Assembly: GCA_947178145.1 (NCBI GenBank)
Contig: CAMWXE010000009.1
Location: 1-64,000, forward strand
Length of the DNA stretch: 64,000 nt
From: an uncultured Lachnospiraceae bacterium
GTDB taxonomy: Bacteria > Bacillota > Clostridia > Lachnospirales > Lachnospiraceae
Reading direction: 5' to 3'
The translations under genes and the position numbers were made by a program. Within the stretch, counting starts at the first letter, position 1; every line of letters begins with the position of its first letter. The notes under the pieces were generated by a model, which was not told where the DNA came from, made no database searches, and saw only the letters and a program-made list of their open reading frames with translations. Below, piece after piece: positions 26,527 through 36,237 of the stretch.

Positions 26527-27630
26527 ATGGAGGGGCGTCAAAGAGATGTATTGCCAGATGTTTTAAAAGGCTTTGGCATTGTAATGGTAGTGCTGGGACA
26601 CTGCATTCAGTCGGGCAGCGGGCTGGCATACCTGGAAAACGCATGTTATTTTGAAGACAGATGGTATCAGTTTATCTACAGTTTTCATATGCCGTTGTTT
26701 ATGATAATCAGCGGTTATTATGCATGGAACAGCGTTCAGAGGGCAGCAACTCCAAAGGACCGGAAAACAATGCTCAGGAAGAAGTGTATCTACCTGATTA
26801 CGCCAAATGTCGGATGGAAGCTGATTGAATTTGTGTATCTGTTTGCCACGGATTCTTACATTTACTGGGGTTTTGGTGTATTTCTAAAGGATCTGGTTCT
26901 TGGCATATTGGAGAATTTCTGGTTTTTGTGGGCAATTTTGTACGCCTTTTTGCTGGTTTGCCTGATGCATTACCGGCTTCGGGATTCTATATGGATCTAT
27001 ATTCTGATTTTTGTGGCGATGTTTTTCACGCCGGATGGAATGGCACTGAATGCATATAAGTATATGCTGCCATATTATCTGATCGGTTTTTATGGAAATA
27101 AAAATAAAAAGCGGCTGTCGTCAGCAAAGCTTTATCAGGAAATCTTTCAAAAGGGAAGTCTGCGGACTGGCGTGGCGGTGCTGGTGAGCGGAATTGTGTT
27201 TTTGGCATTGTTTTCTTTTTTTACAGCAGATTCTTTCATTTATCTGACTGGATATAAGCTGATTGGGAAAAATTATATGGTGCAGCTGCAGATTGACTTG
27301 TACCGGTTTCTTGTGGGGCTTTGCGGCATTGTCTTTTGGATATTTGTGTGGAAGATGCTGCTTGACCTGTGCCGGAAGTGGGATTATCGAGCGCGGGTGC
27401 TTGCGTATCTGGGAAAGAGAGGACTTGGAATTTATATTATTTCCGGGATACTGGTGCTGCATGTGGTGCATCCAGTCACTGCAGACTGGGAGCCGCGGTA
27501 CGGGGTGAACGTGGCAGAGACATTGCTGGTGCTGCTTGCTTCCGCTGTCATTGTGGAAGGGATGAGAAGGATCAGGGGGATATGCCGGCTTGTCGGAGAA
27601 GAGCGAAGATGTGGATCAACAAGAGGATAG
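26527..27630 (+). CDS. Acyltransferase 3 family membrane protein
   Basis: Multi-pass protein of 367 aa. The N-terminal DVLKGFGIVMVVLGHC motif (catalytic-type His) and SFHMPLFMIISGYY are the signatures of acyltransferase-3 enzymes, which move acetyl or similar groups onto sugars or lipids at the membrane. The C terminus RGLGIYIISGILVLHVVH is also typical. It lies 45 nt after the GtrII-like gene and 12 nt before the next, so it is part of the operon. The presumed role is O-acylation of the surface glycan made or decorated by its neighbours. Confidence 0.85.
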   Translation: MEGRQRDVLPDVLKGFGIVMVVLGHCIQSGSGLAYLENACYFEDRWYQFIYSFHMPLFMIISGYYAWNSVQRAATPKDRKTMLRKKCIYLITPNVGWKLIEFVYLFATDSYIYWGFGVFLKDLVLGILENFWFLWAILYAFLLVCLMHYRLRDSIWIYILIFVAMFFTPDGMALNAYKYMLPYYLIGFYGNKNKKRLSSAKLYQEIFQKGSLRTGVAVLVSGIVFLALFSFFTADSFIYLTGYKLIGKNYMVQLQIDLYRFLVGLCGIVFWIFVWKMLLDLCRKWDYRARVLAYLGKRGLGIYIISGILVLHVVHPVTADWEPRYGVNVAETLLVLLASAVIVEGMRRIRGICRLVGEERRCGSTRG

Positions 27631-27642
27631 AGGAGACTACGG

Positions 27643-29049
27643 GTGAGGGAAGAGATGCAGAAACGAAAAGAAACAGAGATAGAACGGCTGATTTGTGCAG
27701 TTTATTTTACGGGATTTCTGGTGATGGCGGTGGCGATGATGGTCTTTCAGCCGCATGTGGATTCGATTTCGGAGGTTCCGGTCAGTCCGCCGGATGAGTA
27801 TTTCAGAATGCTGATTCCGAAGTTTATCTGTGAGCATGGTACACTTCCGACGGGGCTGGAAGAGGAAGTACGAATTACAGGCTGTGGGTTTTCCTATGGT
27901 CTGTACAATGTGCTGCCGTATATTATACAAGGGTACTGTATGCGTCTGGTCAATCTGTTTACGGATTCGCAGCTTGCCTTATTGTATGCCGGGCGTGCAG
28001 TAAATGTCGTCTTCGGGCTTTTGATGGCGTGGGTGGTGTATCTGCTGGGCAGGAGAGTTTTTAAAGACAGCCGTTTTCGCTGGCTGTTTTGCTTTGCGGT
28101 GATGTATCTGCCGATGAATCTGTTTGTTCACACCTATATAAACACGGATTCCTGCTGCATGTTGTCCACAGCGGTGATTCTATATGCGCTGGTATGTGCT
28201 TACCAGGATGGATTTGATTACAAAAACAGTATATGGCTGAGTATTGGCATTGTTCTCTGCGCGCTTTCTTACTATAATGCATACGGATATATTCTGAGCA
28301 GTATGATTCTGTTTGTGGGCTATTTTCTCACGAAGCAGGGGCGATGGCGCTTTGACTGGAAGCGTATGCTGAAATATGGGATTTTTATCAGTGTGCTGGT
28401 ATTGACAGGTGCAGGCTGGTGGTTTGTCAGAGCGTATTTTGTCCTGGACGGCGATATTCTGGGATTAAAGACCAAGGAGCAGCTGGCGCTTCTGTATGCC
28501 CTGGAGGAGACCAGTCCGCTGAACACCTATCAGGCAAAGGGAATTGGCATCTGGCAGATGCTCGAGGAGAATCAGTTTTTTCAGTGTCTGTATGACAGTT
28601 TTATCGCAGCGTTCGGATCGCTGTGTATCCGGGGGAACCGATGGACATACCTGTCCTATAAGCTGTTTTTTGGCGCGGGGATACTGGGATGGATTGCGGC
28701 ATGGATTTTTGACCCGGATATGAGAAAATGGAACGGCAGACGGGTATTCTTTCATTTGAATCTGTTTTTGTGTGCCATTCTTCCTTTGCTTATTATGATT
28801 GATTATGCATACACGATGAATTATCAGCACCAGGGAAGATATATACTGCCTTCTCTGATTCCGATTATGTATTATGCTGTGCGGGGAATAGAAACGCTTG
28901 CGGCAGTAAAAATAAAACGCTGTGCGCTGCCAAAGATTTTGGTGAATGCAGGTGTTGCGTTTGCATTGTTTATAGCGATAGGAAGTGCAGTTTATATGGT
29001 CTTTTTCCGGGCGCTTCCTGTTTATCGGACGATGGGGATGATGTATTGA
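27643..29049 (+). CDS. Multi-pass membrane protein, GT-C / DUF2142-like
   Basis: A 468-aa protein with about eleven hydrophobic segments. The first external loop carries PPDEYFRMLIPKFICEHGTLP, with the acidic DE pair expected in GT-C glycosyltransferases (GT39-like or DUF2142). An interior YAYTMNYQHQGRYILPSLIP motif resembles DUF2142 members. The start is GTG 13 nt after the preceding stop, behind AGAGGAGAC; ATG at 27655 is an alternative. It probably transfers a lipid-linked sugar outside the membrane (inferred). It is the last gene of the module A operon. Confidence 0.65.
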   Translation: MREEMQKRKETEIERLICAVYFTGFLVMAVAMMVFQPHVDSISEVPVSPPDEYFRMLIPKFICEHGTLPTGLEEEVRITGCGFSYGLYNVLPYIIQGYCMRLVNLFTDSQLALLYAGRAVNVVFGLLMAWVVYLLGRRVFKDSRFRWLFCFAVMYLPMNLFVHTYINTDSCCMLSTAVILYALVCAYQDGFDYKNSIWLSIGIVLCALSYYNAYGYILSSMILFVGYFLTKQGRWRFDWKRMLKYGIFISVLVLTGAGWWFVRAYFVLDGDILGLKTKEQLALLYALEETSPLNTYQAKGIGIWQMLEENQFFQCLYDSFIAAFGSLCIRGNRWTYLSYKLFFGAGILGWIAAWIFDPDMRKWNGRRVFFHLNLFLCAILPLLIMIDYAYTMNYQHQGRYILPSLIPIMYYAVRGIETLAAVKIKRCALPKILVNAGVAFALFIAIGSAVYMVFFRALPVYRTMGMMY

Positions 29050-29096
29050 TGCCAAATAGTGCTATATTATTTTGCAGGAATTTGCTGCATTCATTA

Positions 29097-29125
29097 TTGA
29101 TAAAAAAAAAGAACTATGATATAGT
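29097..29125 (+). promoter_or_regulatory. Promoter of the DUF5722-like gene
   Basis: TTGATA (29097-29102), 17-bp spacer mostly A, TATAGT (29120-29125). No TCTC-type operator is present. Confidence 0.65.
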
Positions 29126-29193
29126 TAAAATAAGTGACGCAGAAATGCGGACACCGGAAACTAATACATTAATATTTTTATGGAGGGACTTTA

Positions 29194-30792
29194 ATGAAAA
29201 AAAAGTGGAAATTAGGTATGCTCCTGACACTGCTTTTGGTGTTTGTTATGCAAATGACCGTTATGGCAGCAGGCGAGTCGGTCACGATCAATTACTGTTA
29301 TATTGAAGGTGATCAGGTCATTGTAATCGGCAGCGGTGCAGTTGCAGCAAGCGATGATGGAAATTATTATCTGTTTGCGCTGAAACCATATGAAGCAGGG
29401 GTGGGTGCCAGAACAGATTATTGTGCGTCTGCACCGGCAGCAGAGCTGGTTCAGTTCACAACACCGTTAGGGCTTGACACGGCCGCTTCGAAGCTGTATT
29501 CAAGATTCGTTGTTACTGCTCTGCGCGGTGGCGCATTTGTTCCAGTAAGTACGGAAATGTACATCACAAATCCGGAAGCTGTTGCAAAGGCATCCACAAA
29601 GAGCATCGCAGAAGCAACAGGAAACAAAAAGGGTCTTTACTGTGGATGGCAGTATGCACAGTATCTTTCAGACCTCGGTGCCGGCTATGTGGCATCAGTT
29701 CTCAACACAGCAGATTTCTTTAATGGCGGCGGCGTTAATTATACATACAATGGGAAGACATACCAGTTTAATGCGCAGCAGGTTCAGTCAACAGATATTT
29801 TGGTAAGGCTTTATAATGCGCAGAATGTTGACATTGTTATGACAATTGTGAACGGGTATAACGCTGCAAATGCGGATATGGTATATCCGGAAGCACTGAC
29901 AACTGGCAAGCATCCCAATTACTATGCGTTTAATGTCGAAAATCCATCTGGTGAAGAGAAGCTGGAAGCATTTATGTCATTTATTTCAGAGCGTTATAGC
30001 GGCGGACAGTATGGTTCCATACACAATTATGTGATCGGCAATGAGGTAAACAGCAGTGATTCATGGCATTATGCAGGCGAGATTTCAGTGGACGAGTTCG
30101 CTGTAAAGTATGCAAAACAGTTCCGCGTATGCTACAATGCGATTAAGAGCCATAACATGGGTGCAAATGTTTATATTTGTACAGACCAGAGATGGCTGCA
30201 TAACGATGGCGGAAGTTCTTATGGCGGCAAACCTGTACTTGATGGGTTTAACGCAGAAATCTTAAGAACAGGAAATATTAACTGGGGTCTTTCTTTCCAT
30301 CCATATCCGGCACCGCTGGCAAATACAAACTTCTGGACAGACGCACCTGGTTATGGACCGTTGAGACTGGTTGACCATACAGAGAATACAAAGATGATCA
30401 CTCCGCTGAATATGGAAGTTGTGACCAATTATATGCAGAAACCAGAATATCTTGCACCATCAGGGGCTGTTAGAAATATCTTTATTTCAGAGTTAGGATT
30501 CAGCTCTATGTCTACTGTAAGTCCAGGGGTGGACGAGGGTGTTCAGGCGGCAGCTCTTGTATATGCATTTAAGCTGATTCAGGCAAATCCATATATTAAA
30601 GGTGTTGCTTTTAACAGTGTGATCGATAATGATTTTGAGGTGGCAAATGACAAGCTGGCAGTAGGCTTGATGAGAAGTGATACTGCACAGAAACCTGCAT
30701 ATAGTGCATTCCAGAATATGGATAAGGCAAATATGGATCATTTCCTGCCATATATCGGAGCATCCAGCTGGGCACAGCTTGGTGTTCAATAA
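29194..30792 (+). CDS. Secreted DUF5722 family glycoside hydrolase-like protein
   Basis: Exported protein of 532 aa with a signal peptide (residues 1-25, cleavage after VMAA). A beta-rich N-terminal domain runs to about residue 125. A large TIM-barrel-like domain follows, with HNYVIGNEVNSSDSWHYAG (Asn-Glu near 282-283) and IFISELGFSSMS (Glu near 433). An NE pair and a later Glu at these distances match acid/base and nucleophile of clan-A glycosidases, so hydrolysis of a surface polysaccharide is inferred. The family matches DUF5722 from memory. It has its own promoter and a strong terminator and lies inside the glycan locus. Confidence 0.75.
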   Translation: MKKKWKLGMLLTLLLVFVMQMTVMAAGESVTINYCYIEGDQVIVIGSGAVAASDDGNYYLFALKPYEAGVGARTDYCASAPAAELVQFTTPLGLDTAASKLYSRFVVTALRGGAFVPVSTEMYITNPEAVAKASTKSIAEATGNKKGLYCGWQYAQYLSDLGAGYVASVLNTADFFNGGGVNYTYNGKTYQFNAQQVQSTDILVRLYNAQNVDIVMTIVNGYNAANADMVYPEALTTGKHPNYYAFNVENPSGEEKLEAFMSFISERYSGGQYGSIHNYVIGNEVNSSDSWHYAGEISVDEFAVKYAKQFRVCYNAIKSHNMGANVYICTDQRWLHNDGGSSYGGKPVLDGFNAEILRTGNINWGLSFHPYPAPLANTNFWTDAPGYGPLRLVDHTENTKMITPLNMEVVTNYMQKPEYLAPSGAVRNIFISELGFSSMSTVSPGVDEGVQAAALVYAFKLIQANPYIKGVAFNSVIDNDFEVANDKLAVGLMRSDTAQKPAYSAFQNMDKANMDHFLPYIGASSWAQLGVQ

Positions 30793-30802
30793 TAAGAGGA
30801 AT

Positions 30803-30836
30803 AAAAAAGAGCCTTTTTTGAAAAGGCTCTTTTTTG
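30803..30836. terminator. Bidirectional terminator between convergent genes
   Basis: AAAAAAGAGCCTTTT pairs with AAAAGGCTCTTTTTT (15 bp). A and T tracts serve both strands. Confidence 0.9.
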
Positions 30837-30837
30837 T

Positions 30838-31974
30838 TTAAGCTTTTGTGAATGGCATGCGATGGTAGAGGAACAGCAGTAATGCTTTGATGCAATCGAT
30901 TCCCATGGAAATCAACAGACAACAGATAAAAACAACAATAGGATAGAAAATATCATATCCTAATTTGGTGATCAGATTAGGGGTAATGCCAATCGTAACT
31001 GCGTATATTCTGTTTCCAATACCGCGGTAATTCAGGAAAAGAAACACAGCCATATGAATTAAGTAGATCCAGTAGGTTTTCTTGCCAATATAGTTTATGA
31101 CTTTGCTCCAACGGGGAGGCGTTTCTCTTGCAAAGGTCAGGAAAAAGCCGGCAAAGCAGACTGTGAATACGAGCGACACAGCGGTAGTCCAATAGTAAAA
31201 ATAATTGTTTTCCAGTGTTCGCTGAAAAAGGACACACTGCAAAATAAAACGCACGATATTGATACCGACCATAGCTGCCGGGAATAAAATTCGGTATTTC
31301 CAGTTATTTTTGAAACGGTGTTGATTCTGATAAAGCACATACCCAATCAGTACATAGGTAAGTGAGACATCAAATATCACAAAAGTGCCAATTGTACCAA
31401 ATTGAGATGGAAATAATGCCTGCAAGTCTGACACAAACATGCTGATGACATTGATTGCAATAATCCATCGGCAGACCTTCGGGGAGAGGGGATGTTCTAA
31501 GGTCAGCAGCTTTAATAGTGGAAATAAGATGACAATGCGCAGGTATGAAGTAATATACCATAGATGTGTGCTGAAGTTTCCCTCAAGAAAATTCAGTGTT
31601 ACAAAGTGGCGCAGCAGTTCTGTAAAGTTGAATGCAGGGTGCGCCAGGCATTCCAGCAAGGAAGCTTCGTTGGTAATCCAATTGTCCAGCACCTGGAGAC
31701 CGATCTTTAACAGAAGTACTGGTATTAGAATTCTGCAGAAGGTTTTTCCGACAGATTTCCAGAAAGGTTCTTTCGTGGCCGGCAGAAAGAATCCCATAAT
31801 CAAAAAGAATACAGCAACACCATCATCAAAAAATCCATGTATCAGCAATAGCTCCTTATCAAGTCCTCCATTAATGACGGGCTCCGCACGGACATGACAG
31901 CCAATCACAATAAAACAGGCAAAAATCCGCATTAATTGGACGCGGTAATCGTATTTGTCATATTTTTGCAACAT
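30838..31974 (-). CDS. Acyltransferase 3 family membrane protein
   Basis: Multi-pass protein of 378 aa. VQLMRIFACFIVIGCHVR near residue 12 carries the conserved Arg and His of acyltransferase-3 enzymes, and GVAVFFLIMGFFL follows as the second signature. It differs from the copy at 26.5 kb and has closest overall shape to surface-polysaccharide O-acetyltransferases (WecH-like). The ATG follows CCAGGAGGAACTATT. It is the only gene of this region on the minus strand and has its own promoter. Confidence 0.85.
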   Translation of the reverse strand: MLQKYDKYDYRVQLMRIFACFIVIGCHVRAEPVINGGLDKELLLIHGFFDDGVAVFFLIMGFFLPATKEPFWKSVGKTFCRILIPVLLLKIGLQVLDNWITNEASLLECLAHPAFNFTELLRHFVTLNFLEGNFSTHLWYITSYLRIVILFPLLKLLTLEHPLSPKVCRWIIAINVISMFVSDLQALFPSQFGTIGTFVIFDVSLTYVLIGYVLYQNQHRFKNNWKYRILFPAAMVGINIVRFILQCVLFQRTLENNYFYYWTTAVSLVFTVCFAGFFLTFARETPPRWSKVINYIGKKTYWIYLIHMAVFLFLNYRGIGNRIYAVTIGITPNLITKLGYDIFYPIVVFICCLLISMGIDCIKALLLFLYHRMPFTKA

Positions 31975-32000
31975 AATAGTTCCTCCTGGTATTTTGCTAC

Positions 32001-32028
32001 AGTATAGTAAATAATTGGTTCTTATCAA
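32001..32028 (-). promoter_or_regulatory. Promoter of the minus-strand acyltransferase gene
   Basis: On the minus strand: TTGATA, 16-bp spacer, TATACT, about 25 bp before the start codon. Confidence 0.6.
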
Positions 32029-32091
32029 TATAGCATAGCAATATATCGGATGTAAATAGATTTTGCCTGCAAATTAATTTTTTGAAAGTTG

Positions 32092-32120
32092 TTGCATCTA
32101 TTTGTTGTAAACGGTACAAT
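32092..32120 (+). promoter_or_regulatory. Promoter of the DUF6020-like gene
   Basis: TTGCAT (32092-32097), 17-bp spacer, TACAAT (32115-32120). The -35 resembles the TTGCAA of modules A-D but no operator palindrome follows. Confidence 0.55.
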
Positions 32121-32178
32121 GGTGAATGAATGTTTCGAAGGGTATCATAATAAGACTATCGGAGAAGGGGGAAGTGAG

Positions 32179-33801
32179 ATGTTTATCAATAGGAGGTTGA
32201 GAGGAACCGCAAGGGGAGATTTTATCAGAAAGACTGTCGGACTTTTGCTGGCGGCGTTTCTGTTTTCTTTATATGGGACATTTCCTTATTTTGGTGCGGT
32301 TTCCATGCTGTGGGTATTGATACGCTTTGTGGGGTATTTTGCCATTAGCTTAGCGGTTTGTCTGTCGGTGTACAAAGTGGCTGGGTGGATTTTGCCGAAG
32401 ATGCACTGCAGGAAGATCGAGGCTGTTCTATATGACAAATGGTCTGACAGGGTGTACTTTCTGATTGTGTGGGGAATATTGATTGTGAGTTGGATTCCGG
32501 CGTACCTCGCATTTTTCCCGGGAATATTTGGGTATGACGCACCGAATCAGATGGAGCAGATATTGAGCAATCAGTATACCTCGCATCATCCGCTCCTGCA
32601 TACGTTGATTTTGCGTGTTTTCTTAGACTGCGGAAAAGCTGTTTTTGGGACATATAATGGGGGTGTGGCGCTGTTTTGTATTTTTCAGGGACTTGTTTTG
32701 AGCGGCAGCATCGCGTATTCCTTTTTGATTATGAAAGAGCTGAAAATACCATTTCCGATTTTGACGATTAGTCTCATTTGGTGTATTTGGAGTCCTGTGC
32801 TGCAGGTGCTGGCGTTTAATACGACAAAAGATATCCTGTTTGGCGCGCTGTTTTTGCATTTTGCTATCAATTGTTATCATTGGCTGATGCGAGGGAAGAA
32901 AAAGACGATTGTTCAGATGGTATGGCTGATTGTGTCCGGGATTTTGATGTGTCTGCTCAGAAATCAGGGAATTTATATCGTTGTGGTGCTTTTGGCAATC
33001 AGTGTGTTTGTCTGCTGGAACAATCAGAAATTTTTGGTATCCCTGTGTGTAATCATCGTCGCGAGTCAGTCCTTTTTCTGGATTTCCAATCATGTGTTTG
33101 GTGTGCAGAAGGGAGATGCGCGTGAGATGCTGAGTGTTCCGATGCAGCAGACAGCACTGGTCTGCAAGCTGTATATGGAGGGTGAAGCTGTTCAACTGAC
33201 TCCAGAGGAGTTTGAGAAATTTGCGCTTTTAGTGGACAAGGAACATATCCCGGATTTGCATCTCTCCACAGCAGACCCGATTAAAATGTACTTTAATACA
33301 GCGGTATTGAAACAGGATATTGCAGGGTATCTCTCTCTGTATCTTACGGTAGGGGCGCACAATGTTGGAACTTATCTGACAGCGTTTCGATGTCTGGCAT
33401 ATCCGTATTGGGATATGTCGGAGAGCGTTGCGCGCGGTATCAGTATATCCAATACATTTCCAGAACTCTCTGAGAGTTGGGGGATTTACCAGAATTCCCT
33501 GCTGCCAGGATATAAGGAATATCTGAGCAGTTATATTTTGCATGGAATGGGTGAGAAAATTCCTGTTGTATCATGGTTTTTGCAGCCTGGATTGTGCATT
33601 TGGATTATGACTGCGCTGCTTGGTGTGGCAATCGCCGGGAAAAACAGGGCGGTATTTCTGACTGCCCTGACAGGAATGCTGCTTATGGGAACATTGCTGT
33701 TAGGACCAGTTGCCCTGCTGCGGTATCTCTTTCCGCTGATGATACTGGCGCCCTGGTTTTTGGCTGTTCTGTGCGGGGAAGTTTTCAAAACATCACATTG
33801 A
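32179..33801 (+). CDS. Multi-pass membrane protein, DUF6020-like
   Basis: A 540-aa protein with about twelve hydrophobic segments. The conserved-looking external stretch FPGIFGYDAPNQMEQ...SHHPLLHTL sits after the third or fourth helix, with an Asp early in the first large loop, the GT-C pattern. The family resembles DUF6020, which is common in Lachnospiraceae polysaccharide loci. The ATG at 32179 follows GAAGGGGGAAGTGAG. Frames starting earlier would begin upstream of the predicted transcription start. The next gene starts 15 nt after its stop. Confidence 0.7.
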   Translation: MFINRRLRGTARGDFIRKTVGLLLAAFLFSLYGTFPYFGAVSMLWVLIRFVGYFAISLAVCLSVYKVAGWILPKMHCRKIEAVLYDKWSDRVYFLIVWGILIVSWIPAYLAFFPGIFGYDAPNQMEQILSNQYTSHHPLLHTLILRVFLDCGKAVFGTYNGGVALFCIFQGLVLSGSIAYSFLIMKELKIPFPILTISLIWCIWSPVLQVLAFNTTKDILFGALFLHFAINCYHWLMRGKKKTIVQMVWLIVSGILMCLLRNQGIYIVVVLLAISVFVCWNNQKFLVSLCVIIVASQSFFWISNHVFGVQKGDAREMLSVPMQQTALVCKLYMEGEAVQLTPEEFEKFALLVDKEHIPDLHLSTADPIKMYFNTAVLKQDIAGYLSLYLTVGAHNVGTYLTAFRCLAYPYWDMSESVARGISISNTFPELSESWGIYQNSLLPGYKEYLSSYILHGMGEKIPVVSWFLQPGLCIWIMTALLGVAIAGKNRAVFLTALTGMLLMGTLLLGPVALLRYLFPLMILAPWFLAVLCGEVFKTSH

Positions 33802-33816
33802 CAGGGGGGAATCGTG

Positions 33817-36144
33817 ATGATGGAGAATTGGAAGAATCGGATAATGGAAAATCAGAGAGTCATCTGGTTATTGATTTCTATTGAATTGGCGGTTCTTATT
33901 TGTCTGGCAGTTTTCATTGGGATGAGTCACAATGAGCAGGTTGAGACAGCTTTGTCTGATTGGGAGTCTGTGTATATTGCATATAACGACGGATGGTATA
34001 TTGACGAGAGTATTATAAAGTCATATTACAATGGTGAGGATATCGTGCAGGAGGGGGCTGAGACAGGGATTCTATATGGTCCTTATATCGCGCTGGAACA
34101 AGGGAACTATTCTGTCCTGATCGCATATGATTGCGACAGCAGCCAAAGTTGTCTGATTCATGCTGTCTCTGACGATGGATATGAGACAGTAAAGACTACA
34201 ATACTGCCGGCAGACCAGAGAGAAATTGTTGAATCGATTGCACTGGAAAAGGACATTGACAGTCTGCAGATTATTCCGACCTATAACGGACAGGGGGCCT
34301 TGAAAATATCTGGGATACAAATCGAAAAACTGGCTTCCGATTTGCCGAAAATGGTATTTGTACTTGTCTTTGTAATGTCCCTTATCTTGGATTTGTACTT
34401 GCTTTTTTATAAATATACAGACAAAAAGCTTCTCTGGTTACTTGGGGGGACAACATTATTGGCATCGTTACCGCTGCTCATGAAAGGGATCTATTGTGGA
34501 CCGGATTTGCCGTTTCACCTTATGCGGATTGAGGGATTGGCAGAGGAGTTTCGCGGCGGATACATACCGCCCAAGGTATCTTCGCTGTGGCTGGAGGGAT
34601 ATGGCTATCCGGTTTCGGTCTATTATGGGGATTTGCTGTTATATGCGTTTGCACTTTTGCGTATAGCGGGGGTGTCCGCCATCACTGTGTATAAGCTTTA
34701 TATTGTCTTTATCAATGCAGGGACGACGGTCATTTCATACGTTTGTTTCCAGAAAATATTTGGGCGAAGGGACATTGCGCTTGCAGCGTCGCTTGCGTAT
34801 GTGACGGCCGGGTATCGGATTGTGGATCTCTATACGCGTTCTGCTGTCGGGGAGTACAGTGCGATGATGTTTCTGCCGGTGGTTGCGCTGGCGGTTTACA
34901 GGATTTATGCGGCAGAGTGTGGTGAGCGGGAGAACTATCGGAAAAACGCTTTTCTTTTGGCACTTGGAATGACAGGGCTAATCGGGACACATATCCTGAC
35001 GATGGAAATGGTCGTCTTTGTGCTGGCTTTGCTCTGTGTGGTTTTATGGAAAAAGACTTTTCGGAGAGATACCCTGCGGGTCTATGGTCTGGCTGTATTG
35101 GAAACGATAGTATTAAACCTGTATTTTATTGTTCCATTCCTCGATTACTATATCAATGTCGATGTCAATATAAATAATTCGATTGACAATGTTGTCCAAC
35201 ACAATCAATTTCACGGTGCCTATATTGGACAGTACTTTGCTTTTTTCCAGAGTATATTTGGAGGAAGTGATGTCGATTTGTCAGTGAGGATGAGTTTGAC
35301 TCCGGGGCTTATCTTAATGCTGGCTCTGGCGGCGGGGATTGTGCTGTGGATTGAGAACAGACTGACAAAGGAAATGAAACTGCTGACAGCGTTTTCGATG
35401 ATTATGCTGTTTATGGCGTCGAATCTGTTTCCGTGGGATTATCTGGCGGAGCATTTCAAGTTGGGACAGCTGTTGGCACAGGTGCAGTATCCATGGAGAT
35501 ATATTGGTATTGCCATCGTGTTTCTGACAATGCTTCTTGGAAGTATTCTGCGCTTTCTGACTACAGAGTGGGATTTGGGGCAGGTAAAGAAAGTGTACTT
35601 GATAACAGCGGGGGCCTGCATGTTTATGTCGTGTTGTTATGTGAGCGATTACAGCAACGGCACCGAGCCGCTGCTCTACAGCTATGATGTATCTTCGTAC
35701 AAGGCAGCTTCGATGGGCACAGAGGAATATTTAAGGTATGGGACGAATTACCACATGCTGTCCGGCGGAATTAACAGCGAAGATATGCAGGAAGTATCCA
35801 TGCTTTCCAGAGAGGGGCATGCGATGGAGCTGTACTGTAAGGCGGGGGATACAGATGGGTTCGTGGAAGTGCCAATGCTCCATTACAAAGGATATCGTGT
35901 CACGGATGAATACGGAAGTACATATGAAATAACAGATGGAACAAATAATGTTATCCGATTTTCACTGCCGGCTGGATTTTCGGGGAAGGTTGTGATTGAT
36001 TTTGTCGAGCCGTGGTATTGGAGGGCAGGCGAGATGATTTCCGCGCTTGCAGTGTTGTATTTGTGTGCAGGCAGCGTGGTTCGAAGAGCAGGTACACGGC
36101 TGTCAATAGAAAAAAAGACTACGGTTTCCTCCTCATCGAAGTAG
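33817..36144 (+). CDS. Large membrane protein, PTPS-related / GT-C type
   Basis: A 775-aa protein. It has one N-terminal helix (about 16-36), an external beta-rich domain of about 130 residues, then a block of about twelve membrane segments (about 180-620), and a C-terminal external domain. The motif GPDLPFHLMRIEGLAEEFRGG broken by GYIPPKVSSLW matches the 6-pyruvoyl-tetrahydropterin synthase-related membrane family (PF10131-like), thought to act in polysaccharide assembly. Start could be GTG 33814, ATG 33817 or ATG 33820; GGGGGGA spacing favours the latter two. A very strong hairpin ends the unit. Confidence 0.7.
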   Translation: MMENWKNRIMENQRVIWLLISIELAVLICLAVFIGMSHNEQVETALSDWESVYIAYNDGWYIDESIIKSYYNGEDIVQEGAETGILYGPYIALEQGNYSVLIAYDCDSSQSCLIHAVSDDGYETVKTTILPADQREIVESIALEKDIDSLQIIPTYNGQGALKISGIQIEKLASDLPKMVFVLVFVMSLILDLYLLFYKYTDKKLLWLLGGTTLLASLPLLMKGIYCGPDLPFHLMRIEGLAEEFRGGYIPPKVSSLWLEGYGYPVSVYYGDLLLYAFALLRIAGVSAITVYKLYIVFINAGTTVISYVCFQKIFGRRDIALAASLAYVTAGYRIVDLYTRSAVGEYSAMMFLPVVALAVYRIYAAECGERENYRKNAFLLALGMTGLIGTHILTMEMVVFVLALLCVVLWKKTFRRDTLRVYGLAVLETIVLNLYFIVPFLDYYINVDVNINNSIDNVVQHNQFHGAYIGQYFAFFQSIFGGSDVDLSVRMSLTPGLILMLALAAGIVLWIENRLTKEMKLLTAFSMIMLFMASNLFPWDYLAEHFKLGQLLAQVQYPWRYIGIAIVFLTMLLGSILRFLTTEWDLGQVKKVYLITAGACMFMSCCYVSDYSNGTEPLLYSYDVSSYKAASMGTEEYLRYGTNYHMLSGGINSEDMQEVSMLSREGHAMELYCKAGDTDGFVEVPMLHYKGYRVTDEYGSTYEITDGTNNVIRFSLPAGFSGKVVIDFVEPWYWRAGEMISALAVLYLCAGSVVRRAGTRLSIEKKTTVSSSSK

Positions 36145-36150
36145 AGAGAA

Positions 36151-36196
36151 TCCTGTGCCAAATTGATAAATGTATCAATTTGGCGCAGGATTTTTT
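36151..36196 (+). terminator. Strong rho-independent terminator containing a dispersed hairpin sequence
   Basis: An 18-bp stem (36151-36168 with 36173-36190, one G-U pair) with AATG loop, then TTTTTT. Its arms CAAATTGATAAA and ATCAATTTGGCGCA are shared with the interior of the MITE-like element near 7031-7060. Confidence 0.92.
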
Positions 36197-36237
36197 ATTA
36201 TGTTGGGCGATGGAATAATGGTAATCGTAAAAAATAG

